Origin: an uncultured Bacteroidales bacterium
GTDB taxonomy: Bacteria; Bacteroidota; Bacteroidia; Bacteroidales; F082
Assembly (NCBI GenBank): GCA_905233445.1
Contig: CAJOEP010000004.1
Location: 87,626-151,625, forward strand
Length of the DNA: 64,000 bases
Reading direction: 5' to 3'
A program made the position numbers and the translations under genes. Positions 51,586 through 60,085 of this stretch are shown here, piece by piece (the first letter of the stretch is position 1; each line of letters opens with the position of its first letter). The notes under the pieces are model-generated. The model saw only the letters and a program-made list of their open reading frames with translations, was not told the origin of the DNA and searched no databases.

Positions 51586-51993
51586 TTATGATCGTATATT
51601 ATGGATACTAACAACGGCGGCTATAACTTCAACCAGACCGAGGACGAAGAAGATATTGCTCATTGCGTTAAAGCCCCACACCCACCATTCCAGCACTATC
51701 CACAGCATGAGAATAATGCCGCAGGTTAGGACAGCAAAGTGAGCAAGCCTGTGTTTCTTGAATAACAGAACCGCCGCCGTAAATTGTGTAATGCCGTTCA
51801 GAATTAGCAGCACAAGACTCGATGGGATGAAGTTTTTAAAGAAGATATCAGGCCAAGGCATCTTCTCACGTAGCATTTCCAGTAACGGTTCGCCTCCCCA
51901 TGTTGCACCACTCGGATCAAGCCACATCATCAAAGCACCGCCGACAGCACCTACAGCTATGAAGATGGTTAATATTTTCTGGAGGGTTTTCAT
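51586..51993 (-). CDS. four-helix membrane protein (DoxX-like)
   Basis: 135 residues with four hydrophobic helices (ILTIFIAVGAVGGALMMWL, FIPSSLVLLILNGITQFTAA, LAHFAVLTCGIILMLWIVL, NIFFVLGLVEVIAAVVSI). The layout and small size resemble DoxX/SURF4-like proteins. Overlaps the GNAT stop as ATGA. Last gene of the array. Confidence 0.65.
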   Translation of the reverse strand: MKTLQKILTIFIAVGAVGGALMMWLDPSGATWGGEPLLEMLREKMPWPDIFFKNFIPSSLVLLILNGITQFTAAVLLFKKHRLAHFAVLTCGIILMLWIVLEWWVWGFNAMSNIFFVLGLVEVIAAVVSIHNIRS

Positions 51994-52579
51994 ACTTCGT
52001 ATCCCAATTGACCTGGCAAACGTAATTTCTCTTTTGCCGGGAATGTGGATTCATAGGCTTCGAAAGCTTCAGGGTTCTCGTCGGCCACAAAATATCCTTT
52101 AGGTGGGCAATAAGTGCCTTTTCGATCGCCCCAATATCCAGGAATCAGCTCTTGGGCAAGGAAATATGGAACTTCTGAATCGCGTGGCTCGGCGTGATAA
52201 TGAATCTTGAGTTTACAGGCGAGGTCGAATCCTGCATGACGGTAGAAGTCGATGTTACCTTCCATACAAAGCAGTCCGACGCCCATATTCTTTGCTTTTT
52301 CCAGTGCATATTTTAGCAGCTTCAGACCATAGCCTTTGCGTTTGTAGTCGGGATGGATGCTTATTGGCCCGAATGTCCATGATGGGAATGTTGTGCCGTC
52401 GTCAAGTGTGATTCCTGCTTTCGAGAACATCACATGGCCGATAATTTGACCATTTTCCTCCATTACCAAATCCAATTCAGGGATGAAATCGGGGTTGTTT
52501 CTATATTGGTTAAGCACGTAATGCTCAGTGCATCCGGGACGACTCGCCAATCATTGGGTTGTTCAAGTCTTATATTCAT
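51990..52579 (-). pseudogene. GNAT acetyltransferase, copy 2 (5' frameshift)
   Basis: The body is intact: RPGCTEHYVLNQYRNNPDF, GPISIHPDYKRKGYGLKLL, AGFDLACKLKIHYHAEP and the normal C-terminus FPAKEKLRLPGQLGYEV. The native ATG (52579) starts MNIRLEQPND but a deletion/insertion after ND (gcgag in place of the copy-1 joint) puts it out of frame; the main frame can start only at a TTG (52550). Both copies lost the same N-terminal stretch with different end points. It may be expressed from TTG or from coupling to the upstream gene. Confidence 0.65.
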
Positions 52580-52803
52580 AATAAATCACAAATCTTATCT
52601 TCTCTAATGATTTTTGGAGCTGATTTTCCTGCCAAAACCAGCACCTTCTTCCCATTCCGATAAATATGAAGCTGTCGGGATCTAACCACAGCAGTCAGTT
52701 CCGGGTCGTCTTGCATAGCTACCCAAAGATGATGATAAACGCCGTCCTTGTCAAACAGCTTCTTCTGCAGGTGGGAGCACATATTGGTGGTGTCGATGGT
52801 CAA
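52576..52803 (-). CDS. uncharacterised 75-83-residue protein
   Basis: Start chosen at MLTIDTTNMCSHLQKKLFDK (ATG at 52803); an ATG at 52827 would add eight residues. Continues GVYHHLWVAMQDDPELTAVV, LHIYRNGKKVLVLAGKSAPK and ends EDKICDLL with TGA overlapping the GNAT ATG. Small alpha/beta protein; family not recognised. A deleted copy lies at 7377-7476 in the same place before the copy-1 GNAT. Confidence 0.65.
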   Translation of the reverse strand: MTIDTTNMCSHLQKKLFDKDGVYHHLWVAMQDDPELTAVVRSRQLHIYRNGKKVLVLAGKSAPKIIREDKICDLL

Positions 52804-52878
52804 CATAGAACTACACTTTATTACCAAGTTCGTAGGCTTCCTTCAACTTGTCGTTGCCTTTAATGTCGTTTGGCATGG

Positions 52879-53364
52879 TCACTCCGCCGCAGAAGAGGGT
52901 GCCAACATAGCCTTGGTGCAGGGATAGCCCTCGTTATCTATCGATGAGATATAGGCAATAGGCAGCGAGTCGGCCATCTGGGCTATAAGCTCTTTAACCC
53001 CAGCCAAAGCAGGATTGACCTTCATAGCCACATCATCGCTAACAGCAAGTGCCTTACGCCAACGCTTCAGTTGTGGAAAGTACATCTTCATCTGTCCGAT
53101 ATACTCCTCTTTTGTAATCGGATTGGGCAACCCCTCGTTCACAGCACCTATGAACTGGGCACAATGCTCAATCATCTCGTCCATCGTGCAGTCCTGCAGG
53201 AAGTGACCGTCCTTATAGCAGTACATGCAATAATCTTCGTTTTTACTACCATCGGCATTAGTGCCGAGTACCTCGTCAGTCAGTGGCATTCCACAACTCT
53301 GACAGAATTTCATTTTTTCCATATTTTTTGTTTTATCGTTTGTTGTATGCTTCATTAAGTGCAT
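52879..53364 (-). CDS. zinc-ribbon protein, C-terminally truncated
   Basis: 161 residues; ATG likely at MEKMKFCQSCGMPLTDEVLG. Zinc ribbon with CxxC at CQSCGMPLTDEVLG and CMYCYKDGHFLQDC, then a helical part (EEYIGQMKMYFPQLKRWRKA). The end, MADSLPIAYISSIDNEGYPC, looks like the start of a pyridoxamine-oxidase-type FMN domain but stops after MLAPSSAAE. A deletion seems to have cut the second domain; its apparent tail (MPNDIKGNDKLKEAYELGNK) is in another frame just downstream. Confidence 0.7.
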   Translation of the reverse strand: MHLMKHTTNDKTKNMEKMKFCQSCGMPLTDEVLGTNADGSKNEDYCMYCYKDGHFLQDCTMDEMIEHCAQFIGAVNEGLPNPITKEEYIGQMKMYFPQLKRWRKALAVSDDVAMKVNPALAGVKELIAQMADSLPIAYISSIDNEGYPCTKAMLAPSSAAE

Positions 53365-54007
53365 CGGTGTTATTAATTACATCCTGTAAACGCTGAAGGA
53401 ACCTTGCCGCGTGACCACCGTCCATCTGCACATGGTGGAATTGGAAGGATACAGGTAGTGTTGTCTTGAGCAGCCCCTTGCGATATTTGCCCCACATCAC
53501 CATAGGGTTGCAGAACTGGTCGGTGTATTGGTTGACAATGCAGTCGAGCTCGGTTTGGGTCATGGCCGAAGTGCCAATAATCATGTAATCCTCAAGGAAA
53601 CTGCTTTTGCATTCATTCTCCGCTTTGTGGGTCAATTCAAGGTGATCTTGGTTGAATCGCTTCAAGTCCTCGGAAAACGGAATGTCGCACGAGTTGAGGC
53701 CATTGTAGCGGTTGGTCACAATCACGTTGATGGCCAATCGGTCGTATTGAAACAGTTTTCCCTTTTCGGGAAGCGTAAAAAACTCCTCCACCTGGCTCGC
53801 TGCCTTGCCGATGCACCAGCACATCAGCGTCGTGAACTTGATGTCGCTCTTTTTGCTGGCTTTTACTAAACGACTAACATCGAGAGTCTTCACCAAAGTC
53901 ACCATGGGCATGGGCGATGACATCCACAATTGGAACGCCTTCGCACGGTTACTTTCTTGAGGATTAATTTCTCTCTTCATACTTTTCTCGTTATCCTGAA
54001 AGTACAA
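53333..54007 (-). CDS. chloramphenicol-acetyltransferase-like protein
   Basis: 224 residues, ATG at 54007 or MKREINPQESNRAKAFQLWM. CAT fold: TLMCWCIGKAASQVEEFF, NVIVTNRYNGLNSCDIPFSE and the catalytic HHxxxDG in FQFHHVQMDGGHAARFLQRL. The family acetylates chloramphenicol as a trimer, but many chromosomal members have other substrates. Overlaps its neighbours by ~30 bases at both ends, which suggests coupled translation. Drug resistance cannot be concluded from sequence. Confidence 0.85.
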   Translation of the reverse strand: MYFQDNEKSMKREINPQESNRAKAFQLWMSSPMPMVTLVKTLDVSRLVKASKKSDIKFTTLMCWCIGKAASQVEEFFTLPEKGKLFQYDRLAINVIVTNRYNGLNSCDIPFSEDLKRFNQDHLELTHKAENECKSSFLEDYMIIGTSAMTQTELDCIVNQYTDQFCNPMVMWGKYRKGLLKTTLPVSFQFHHVQMDGGHAARFLQRLQDVINNTDALNEAYNKR

Positions 54008-54339
54008 CGATCGCCTCCTCCGAGAATCGTATTCTCAATCCGAACATCGAACCGGCTGTCAGGTTCAAGTTGCGACAAAATATATAAAATGCTTCGCCTG
54101 GAGCACTCGCATTGGCCCGGATTGTTCCTGAGCCCACATTTTACCTTGGGGCACGAACATTCCAAATAACTCAGTTCATAAACCTTCCCAGGCTCAATAA
54201 CCCTACCCTGATACGACTCGCTGTTGTACCCTTCCGAGTAGATCCTGTCGAAATCCCCATCATATTTGGCATAGATTTGCTTATGTAACTGGAGGATATG
54301 ATCTTTGACGCATTCTATAGCCTCTTTTCTATAACCCAT
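53977..54339 (-). CDS. cysteine-rich small protein (DUF6144/V4R-like C-terminal domain)
   Basis: 120 residues. Cysteines cluster in LECSCPKVKCGL and PGQCECSRR, and the end VRIENTILGGGDRCTFRITR resembles the last strand of V4R-like small-molecule-binding domains. Family members are usually longer, so this may be an N-terminally shortened version. Probably cytosolic. Function not known. Confidence 0.55.
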   Translation of the reverse strand: MGYRKEAIECVKDHILQLHKQIYAKYDGDFDRIYSEGYNSESYQGRVIEPGKVYELSYLECSCPKVKCGLRNNPGQCECSRRSILYILSQLEPDSRFDVRIENTILGGGDRCTFRITRKV

Positions 54340-54344
54340 AATTA

Positions 54345-54824
54345 TTATTGTAAAGTAATCAATTCGCAGCCTTGTTTAGCGTAGTATGCCAGCATCTCTG
54401 GCAATTTCTTAAGATCATAGCTGGTAACACAATCGGAGAGAACGCGTACCGTGTAACCAGCTTTACGCATGTTGAAACATGTGGACTTCACACAGCCAGT
54501 AGCATCGGCACCAACAACATAAAACTCAGTGATATTGTTAGCCTCAATAAATGAAGCAAATGATTCGCTCGTTAATGCATTACTCTTCGTCTTTACAAAA
54601 ATGTTTTCCGAAACCACCTTCAGTTCCGGCACTAACTCTTCGCCACGAGTGCCAGGCTTAAAGGTTCGAGTGCTGGCTGTGATGTTGTTGTGCTTGATAT
54701 AGACAACGTGCATCCCCTCAGATACAGCCCAGTCGACAGCAGCATTGATGTTGTCAACAATGTCGCGGTAGTGCTTCGTGATGTCATTTTGGATGTCGAT
54801 AACTACAAGTGCTTTTGTATTCAT
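54345..54824 (-). CDS. isochorismatase-family cysteine hydrolase
   Basis: 159 residues from ATG 54824. Catalytic triad positions: Asp in ALVVIDIQNDI, Lys in FVKTKSNALTS, and Cys in VVGADATGCVKSTCFNMRKA. Overlaps the upstream hydrolase by four bases. Related enzymes hydrolyse amides (nicotinamidase, peroxyureidoacrylate); the substrate here cannot be told. Confidence 0.88.
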   Translation of the reverse strand: MNTKALVVIDIQNDITKHYRDIVDNINAAVDWAVSEGMHVVYIKHNNITASTRTFKPGTRGEELVPELKVVSENIFVKTKSNALTSESFASFIEANNITEFYVVGADATGCVKSTCFNMRKAGYTVRVLSDCVTSYDLKKLPEMLAYYAKQGCELITLQ

Positions 54825-55423
54825 ATTTCTCTTTTCATTTTTATCCAACTATCCAAGAGCTGCATCTGTTCATCTGTGTGGAACCAGTGCTCACCGCCTT
54901 CCATGACAGTTAGAGTGGCTTGATGCTTATTGGCAAAGTCGGTAATGGTATCAATAGACATCAGATGATCTTTGCTGCCATAAAGAATCTGCGTTGGTAC
55001 ACGCCATTCTATAGGGTGGCTTCTGACGTAGTTCAGGTATTCCCACGACAAATCTTCGCCAAAGTCGGTATGAATAATGCCCTTAGACTCCAACTCTTGC
55101 TCTGTGATATTGGCCCACTTCATCATATCAGTAATCAGTTTCTCCATATTCACGATAGGAGAGATAAAATAGGCCTTCTGAATCATGTCATCGATACCAG
55201 CATTTATGCTGAAGAAAGCCCCTATGCTGTTGGCAATTAGTATAACGTTTTCGAATTTACTCTTCAGTTCTTCTACTGCTATGCGTATCTCCTGGCCTGT
55301 TTCCCAGGGAGTGAAAGTCTGATAATCTAAGCCTATCACTTCGCAATTAGGAAATAGTAGCTTATAGTGCTCACTTTCCATTGCACTGCCGCCTTTGCCA
55401 TGTATGTATATTATTGCATTCAT
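54821..55423 (-). CDS. alpha/beta-hydrolase
   Basis: 200 residues. Oxyanion IIYIHGKGGSAM at the start, nucleophile Ser in LIANSIGAFFS, Asp in LYGSKDHLM and His in EGGEHWFHTD, all four elements of a complete hydrolase. Small size as in RBBP9/YdeN-type esterases. Member of the array; substrate unknown. Confidence 0.88.
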   Translation of the reverse strand: MNAIIYIHGKGGSAMESEHYKLLFPNCEVIGLDYQTFTPWETGQEIRIAVEELKSKFENVILIANSIGAFFSINAGIDDMIQKAYFISPIVNMEKLITDMMKWANITEQELESKGIIHTDFGEDLSWEYLNYVRSHPIEWRVPTQILYGSKDHLMSIDTITDFANKHQATLTVMEGGEHWFHTDEQMQLLDSWIKMKREI

Positions 55424-55447
55424 TCGAATTTTTATTCAATGGATATA

Positions 55448-56410
55448 TTATCCCTTAACAAACGATCCAATCTCTATGAGGTTTCCATCAGGATCGGCAA
55501 CGTAGCAAGTGCGCTGTCCCCAAGGTTCGGTAGTTGGAGGAAGTACAGACTTTGCACCATTGTTAAGGGCATTCTGGTACTCTTTATCAACATCAGCGAA
55601 AGATGGCACATCAAAACTCAACTCCATGGTGCCGTTAAAACCTTCAGGATACTGGAATTTCTTGGAGACCATCTGCTCAAATGCATCACGAGGGTAGAGG
55701 ATAATCCTATAATCTTCAAGGAACATCTCTACATTCGGCTGTACACCATCCCACGAAGTGGTAAAGCCAAAGGTCTTCGTATAGAACTCAACTGTAGCCT
55801 TATTGTCGTTGGTAAACAATCCAACAGTGTTGAACTTAAATCGAGGCTGTACCTCCAACGGCATCATAACGCCACATTGGTAGTCTGGCGACTGGATGTC
55901 AGTACCTTGATACCATTCCATACTGTAGGAATTCGGTGCCCATTTGTACTCTGGGTGAGCAGGCAGCCACTCCTTATGGAACTTCGTGTACTGCTCCTGA
56001 AAAGCTTTCATGCCTCCCTTGAAATGAATCTTCAGCCACTTCCCGCTTTGAATGGGGAAGAGCTGCATACCCTCAGGCACATCGCCACCTTTATATATGC
56101 CACCAATGACGTAAGTAAAGGTATTTTTACAGCAAGCCCCGAAGTTCGCTTCCCAACAGATAGCACAATTGTGGTTGGGGATGTCGCATGTACAGAGCCC
56201 GAACTCGCCAACACCATTGTCGATGGCTGCTTTTTGGAAAGCATTGGGTTCTTGCTTCTCAAAAAACACTGGCCTAATAATCTTTTCCACATACTCACCC
56301 CAGAACTTAGGGCATTCTTCTTTTGCCTCGTTAAAGGCAATTTTCTTGGCCATGCCAATAATCTGCACATCGTGCAATTCAATAATCTCGTGTTTCATAT
56401 TTTTAATCAT
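55448..56410 (-). CDS. GyrI-like effector-binding domain fused to a VOC/glyoxalase domain
   Basis: 320 residues. Residues 5-185: GyrI-like (AraC effector-binding) domain, IIELHDVQIIGMAKKIAFNE, FGLCTCDIPNHNCAICWEAN, SYSMEWYQG. Residues 190-320: VOC domain, FNTVGLFTNDNKATVEFYTK, VEMFLEDYRIILYPRDAFEQ, GQRTCYVADPDGNLIEIGS with metal-type His/Glu positions. Normally two genes; here fused in frame at EVQPRFKFN. Probably binds or isolates a small toxic molecule. The start may be the ATG at residue 5. Confidence 0.82.
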   Translation of the reverse strand: MIKNMKHEIIELHDVQIIGMAKKIAFNEAKEECPKFWGEYVEKIIRPVFFEKQEPNAFQKAAIDNGVGEFGLCTCDIPNHNCAICWEANFGACCKNTFTYVIGGIYKGGDVPEGMQLFPIQSGKWLKIHFKGGMKAFQEQYTKFHKEWLPAHPEYKWAPNSYSMEWYQGTDIQSPDYQCGVMMPLEVQPRFKFNTVGLFTNDNKATVEFYTKTFGFTTSWDGVQPNVEMFLEDYRIILYPRDAFEQMVSKKFQYPEGFNGTMELSFDVPSFADVDKEYQNALNNGAKSVLPPTTEPWGQRTCYVADPDGNLIEIGSFVKG

Positions 56411-57594
56411 TTATCACTATACGGTTTGTCATCCAATGGTCGCGTGCAGCCCCAATCCTTGGCGAATTGCTCAAACTCTCCGTTGACTTTCTTCAAAAAC
56501 AACAAGCTCACCATTTTGCGCACCAGCCAAGGATATTGCTCTGGACCTGTGAACTTCTTAGCCTCTGGAGTGAGGAAATTGCCTTGCTGCGCAAACAGGC
56601 GACCCATCTTTTCGTAAGGCGCAACGATCTTGGCTTTTACAGCGTCCTCTCTGGTGCGAATGCCAAAACTGCCACCGTGAATCAGTGTGCCGCCATAGCT
56701 GCAACCAAATTGCGCGGGTAGCCCTTGCAAGATTCGCTCACAGAAGCGGAATTCATATCCTTCATCCATGCCTCCGTGGAGCAAGAAAGAGAGTTCGCCC
56801 TGCTGTTGGTGCACGACAGGCAACGTCTCCAAAAACTCAAGCATCAGGCTGGGCACGCACTCCACATAAAGTGGGAAAGCGATTAGCGTGCGCTTATTGT
56901 CCAAATACGCCTCACGTGCCGCATCCCATTCATTGCGATTGGAAAGATGATGCAACTCCCAAGTGACACCAGCCTCTTCCAGCCCTTTGACGAACGAATG
57001 GATGATTTTTTCAGTATTGCTGAACTTCGCCACACGCGGGCTGCCATTGATGATGACAAGATGTTCTGGTCGGCCAGAAATGACAGACTTTTCACCTCTA
57101 TCATCAATGACTCGTTTTGCATTGTTGCTGAAGGCAATAGCGCCAAGTGAATGCCCACCTATGTTTACTGCTGTACGTTTGCACCAGTCTTCCATCATCG
57201 CCTGGTCGGCATCACCTTTGTATAGGAGTCCAATGTTTAGTGGATGGTAGCGCACCTCATGGCGCATCCAGCCATCGCGAAAACCGACTGTCATGTTCAG
57301 CATGGGCACGATACGATCCATCACACGCTTGCCTTTATAATCCAAGAAGCCGAAACGCGTATCAGAGACAATCCAAAGGTTGTCGGCTTGCACCAGTTTT
57401 TTGAGGATGCTCTCGTAATCATCCTTGATAGCGCACACGCCAGGCGTTTTGAGCCAGCACTGGTTGCAACCCATGCAATGGGCAATTTTCATGTCGGAGG
57501 TGTTGATGATTTCCACCTCTTTTTTATCTGGAATCAAGGGGCAAATCATATCGTTATCGACGCTTGCCCCTATTGTATTCAACACTAAGTTCAT
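56407..57594 (-). CDS. double flavodoxin-like NAD(P)H-dependent oxidoreductase
   Basis: 395 residues with two flavodoxin-like halves. First (residues 1-170): MKIAHCMGCNQCWLKTPGVC, IKDDYESILKKLVQADNLWI. Second: HLVIINGSPRVAKFSNTEKI, TLIAFPLYVECVPSLMLEFL. The NADPH-FMN-reductase loop GSPR is present only in the second half. First cistron of the downstream array, divergent from the TetR-type regulator, which probably controls it. The promoter is TAATTTTG at 57619-57626 (minus). Confidence 0.82.
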   Translation of the reverse strand: MNLVLNTIGASVDNDMICPLIPDKKEVEIINTSDMKIAHCMGCNQCWLKTPGVCAIKDDYESILKKLVQADNLWIVSDTRFGFLDYKGKRVMDRIVPMLNMTVGFRDGWMRHEVRYHPLNIGLLYKGDADQAMMEDWCKRTAVNIGGHSLGAIAFSNNAKRVIDDRGEKSVISGRPEHLVIINGSPRVAKFSNTEKIIHSFVKGLEEAGVTWELHHLSNRNEWDAAREAYLDNKRTLIAFPLYVECVPSLMLEFLETLPVVHQQQGELSFLLHGGMDEGYEFRFCERILQGLPAQFGCSYGGTLIHGGSFGIRTREDAVKAKIVAPYEKMGRLFAQQGNFLTPEAKKFTGPEQYPWLVRKMVSLLFLKKVNGEFEQFAKDWGCTRPLDDKPYSDK

Positions 57595-57618
57595 TGTTTG
57601 TCCATTCTAATTCGGCTG

Positions 57619-57722
57619 CAAAATTAACGTATTATCCGTTCCGAAATGAAAATTGGACATGGACAAAAATGTGGACATTGAGAAAATCCTATACAAACGC
57701 ATTTGGTTTTTAACTATTTTTG
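57619..57722. promoter_or_regulatory. divergent promoters with TGGACA direct repeats
   Basis: Minus -7 TAATTTTG (57619-57626) and plus -7 TATTTTTG (57715-57722) face away from each other. Between them TGGACA occurs three times (57654-57659, 57660-57665, 57672-57677). These repeats are the likely operator for the TetR-type regulator. Confidence 0.6.
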
Positions 57723-57753
57723 CGGTCAATAATAACGGAACAATCGTTTGATT

Positions 57754-58707
57754 ATGGCTCGACCAATAAGCGTAACAAAAGAAAAAATCCTCACTGCCGC
57801 CATTGATGTGGTGAGGAAAGACGGAGCCTCCAGCCTCACTGCCCGCAGTCTCACGTCAGCGTTGGGCTGCGGTGCCAATGCCATCTTCTCGGCATACGGA
57901 TCCATGGAGGGGGTCTTGTGTGCCGTAAGAACCGAAGCCCACAGATTGTTCAGAGAACGCATAAGCGAAGGCTTTTCGCTGAATCCACCTTTCAAGGGCT
58001 TCGGCCTGGCACTCCTGTGGTTTGCCATGGACGAACCCCAACTTTACAAAACAGTAATGGAAGAGAAAAAGTCGGCAGTATCTATTGAGGATTACATTGA
58101 CGCGCATATTGGCTTCAAGGAGGAATCGGTTGCAGCCATTGAGCAGTCCTTCTGTCTGCAAGCAGAGGATGCCGAAATGCTTTACTATCAGATGGTTATT
58201 GTGGCGCTTGGAATAGCCCATATTTGTGTCGAAGGTGGCGTTCCCTTGAGCATAACGCAGGCTTCCGAAATCTTTGGCAAAAATATGCGTGCTTTCCTGA
58301 TGGTCATTCGCGCGGGAGGTGATGAACGCGAATCCTTCATGCCCACCAAAGGTACTGGGCCAGAAGGTAATGTGAGTTCCTATCTCCTTATGCATACCCT
58401 TGCAAGCCAAAACCACCTGCTGCAAGAACTTCACGCTAATCCCCGATATGTTCAGGACAGCGAATGGGCCGAATTGGAACGCGTGCTCCGAAACAGTTTC
58501 TCCCTCACTCCTGAATATCTTCGAGAGAGACATCCCAATCTTACTCGTGGCGATATTCGCATCTTCATCCTTTTACATCTGCATTTCACCGTTGCCGAGC
58601 AAGCGCTACTATTAGGCATCTCGCCCGCCTCCGTCACCAAAGCCCGTCAGCGACTTAAGGGCAAGATGGACGAAAGCACTAATATATTATGTCAATCGTC
58701 ATCATAA
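57754..58707 (+). CDS. TetR-family regulator with extra C-terminal HTH
   Basis: About 317 residues. N-terminal TetR HTH (ITKEKILTAAIDVVRKDGAS, LTARSLTSALGCGANAIFSA), a ligand-binding middle, and a C-terminal sigma-70-region-4/LuxR-like helix pair: DIRIFILLHLHFTVAEQALL, GISPASVTKARQRLKGKMD. The two-HTH form is found in Bacteroidota. Start chosen at the ATG 57754 (MARPISVTKEK). It probably represses the oxidoreductase array and itself; the trigger is unknown. Confidence 0.88.
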   Translation: MARPISVTKEKILTAAIDVVRKDGASSLTARSLTSALGCGANAIFSAYGSMEGVLCAVRTEAHRLFRERISEGFSLNPPFKGFGLALLWFAMDEPQLYKTVMEEKKSAVSIEDYIDAHIGFKEESVAAIEQSFCLQAEDAEMLYYQMVIVALGIAHICVEGGVPLSITQASEIFGKNMRAFLMVIRAGGDERESFMPTKGTGPEGNVSSYLLMHTLASQNHLLQELHANPRYVQDSEWAELERVLRNSFSLTPEYLRERHPNLTRGDIRIFILLHLHFTVAEQALLLGISPASVTKARQRLKGKMDESTNILCQSSS

Positions 58708-58712
58708 TAGTT

Positions 58713-59210
58713 TTAGCACAATAACCATGAGTAAAGTCCTGCCCCGACAAGGCAAGGGATTAGACCGATGAGCATACCCCAGCAGGATTGAATGAAATGA
58801 TATTTCTTTTGGTGATAAGCTTCGTCCATGTGTTCCGTGCCAGGAAGACGAACCTTTTTTATATTCGCAAACAACACCCAATCCAAGAAAAAGCAGTCAT
58901 ACCAATCAATAAAGAGCCACATACCATAGCCCACCCACAACGCCGACCAGAAATCATAAGCACCAGCCGACCTAACCACTACTAGTAATAGAACAAGTGC
59001 AATAATCAGAGCCATTCCTTTCTTCAATAAAACTGTTGGCGTGAAAAACTTTGATGGGATGCGCTCGTGGGTTTTGAAATACTCCTCCTGAATGTCCTCG
59101 GGATAGTCAGCAATCCACCAAACCGGATTCTTCACCAGCGGAATCAGAATCATTGCCGTAAAAGCCGCCGTTAAGATTATTGTTTCGATGATTATTATTG
59201 TCCAGTTCAT
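58713..59210 (-). CDS. five-helix membrane protein, uncharacterised
   Basis: 165 residues. Membrane helices around 3-24, 66-84, 88-112, 144-162; charged loops between (NPVWWIADYPEDIQEEYFKT, PGTEHMDEAYHQKKYHFIQS). Ends GLYSWLLC. No family assigned. Its ATG is six bases after the original stop position of the HEAT-like relic. The 4821-4875 remnant retains its two ends. Confidence 0.7.
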   Translation of the reverse strand: MNWTIIIIETIILTAAFTAMILIPLVKNPVWWIADYPEDIQEEYFKTHERIPSKFFTPTVLLKKGMALIIALVLLLVVVRSAGAYDFWSALWVGYGMWLFIDWYDCFFLDWVLFANIKKVRLPGTEHMDEAYHQKKYHFIQSCWGMLIGLIPCLVGAGLYSWLLC

Positions 59211-59213
59211 TGT

Positions 59214-59645
59214 TTATTGATATTTCCCGCTGAGGATTTTTGCTCTTAATCCTTTCACGGCTGGTTTGTAATATGAGATTTCCATTGCTTCGATAATCCT
59301 TTTAAACTCTTCCGTATTCCAGGTAACTCATCTCCAGCTACCATGTGATCCAAGCAGAAATCGAGAAAATCTGTCCGCAAGTTGTCTTCAGCCAGCTCCA
59401 AACGCTCGATAATGCTCAAAGTCAACCGCCGTACAGATGAATTCTCGGTATGCATAGCTTGTTCTATCAGTTCGTCGAGTAAAACCTGAAGTTGTGACAG
59501 TTCTTTATCGGTAGCCTTGGTCAATCCCCACAAAGCACTTCTGGCGACACGGTAATCTGAATCGAAGGCATATTGTTTCGTAAAGCCAAGGAAATCGCCA
59601 CTGGATTTAATCTCATGGTAAATCTCCATTGCGCCGCCTTCGCTA
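59214..59645 (-). pseudogene. HEAT-like gene, copy 2 (5' and 3' damaged)
   Basis: The middle (SEGGAMEIYHEIK to GDELPG) matches the intact gene at 7473-8000. The 5' end is cut after the residues that align with SEGGA; no in-frame upstream ATG remains, and the frame now starts at MEIYHEI. Near the 3' end ~70 bases are missing between DELPG and KEEF..., so the frame ends IRKSLKGLSKQWKSHITNQP, while the true tail (YKPAVKGLRAKILSGKYQ) is in another frame with stop at 59214-59216. Confidence 0.82.
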
Positions 59646-59694
59646 GATAAAAAAGATTTGTGATTATTGCTATCTTTGCAAAAAATATCACATT

Positions 59695-59970
59695 ATGGGC
59701 TTAACACTTCTTATTTTCGGATTATTGAGCGACACCTTCCTTGCTGCATTGATCGGATTGGTCGGAGCAAGAAGGAGGATCGGATTTGGCTGGACGTTCT
59801 TTTTATCGATACTATTCACGCCATTCATAGGTTTGATTATATGTTTGCTGTCGGATAAGCTGCCTTATGGAGATAGGAACTGGGGATGTTTGGGCAGTAT
59901 TTTGGCGATAATAACAATAGCTCTCCTTGTATTCTTGGCTATGATGATATTTGGAGCGGCAGTAGCGTAA
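59695..59970 (+). CDS. small membrane protein (91 residues)
   Basis: Three hydrophobic helices (LTLLIFGLLSDTFLAALIGLV, WTFFLSILFTPFIGLIICLL, LGSILAIITIALLVFLAMMI) with a basic GARRRIGFGW between. Promoter-like TATCTTTG at 59671-59678, 17 bases upstream. Similar to short membrane proteins of unknown function. Confidence 0.7.
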   Translation: MGLTLLIFGLLSDTFLAALIGLVGARRRIGFGWTFFLSILFTPFIGLIICLLSDKLPYGDRNWGCLGSILAIITIALLVFLAMMIFGAAVA

Positions 59971-60085
59971 CCAAAAAAATCCGTAAAATGGGACGGACAA
60001 TTACAGTTACAACCATTTTTATCTTAAAAATATATATGTATTATATAGTGAGGTTAAAATTTTTGGCAGTAATTTTATTTTACCA

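Noticed and set aside
53333..54007. Proven chloramphenicol resistance gene
   Set aside because: Catalytic His is present but chromosomal CAT-like proteins often have other substrates; sequence alone cannot prove resistance.
55367..56617. 416-codon open frame on the plus strand
   Set aside because: Lies opposite the GyrI-VOC gene, whose domains are clear; no similarity or start signals of its own.
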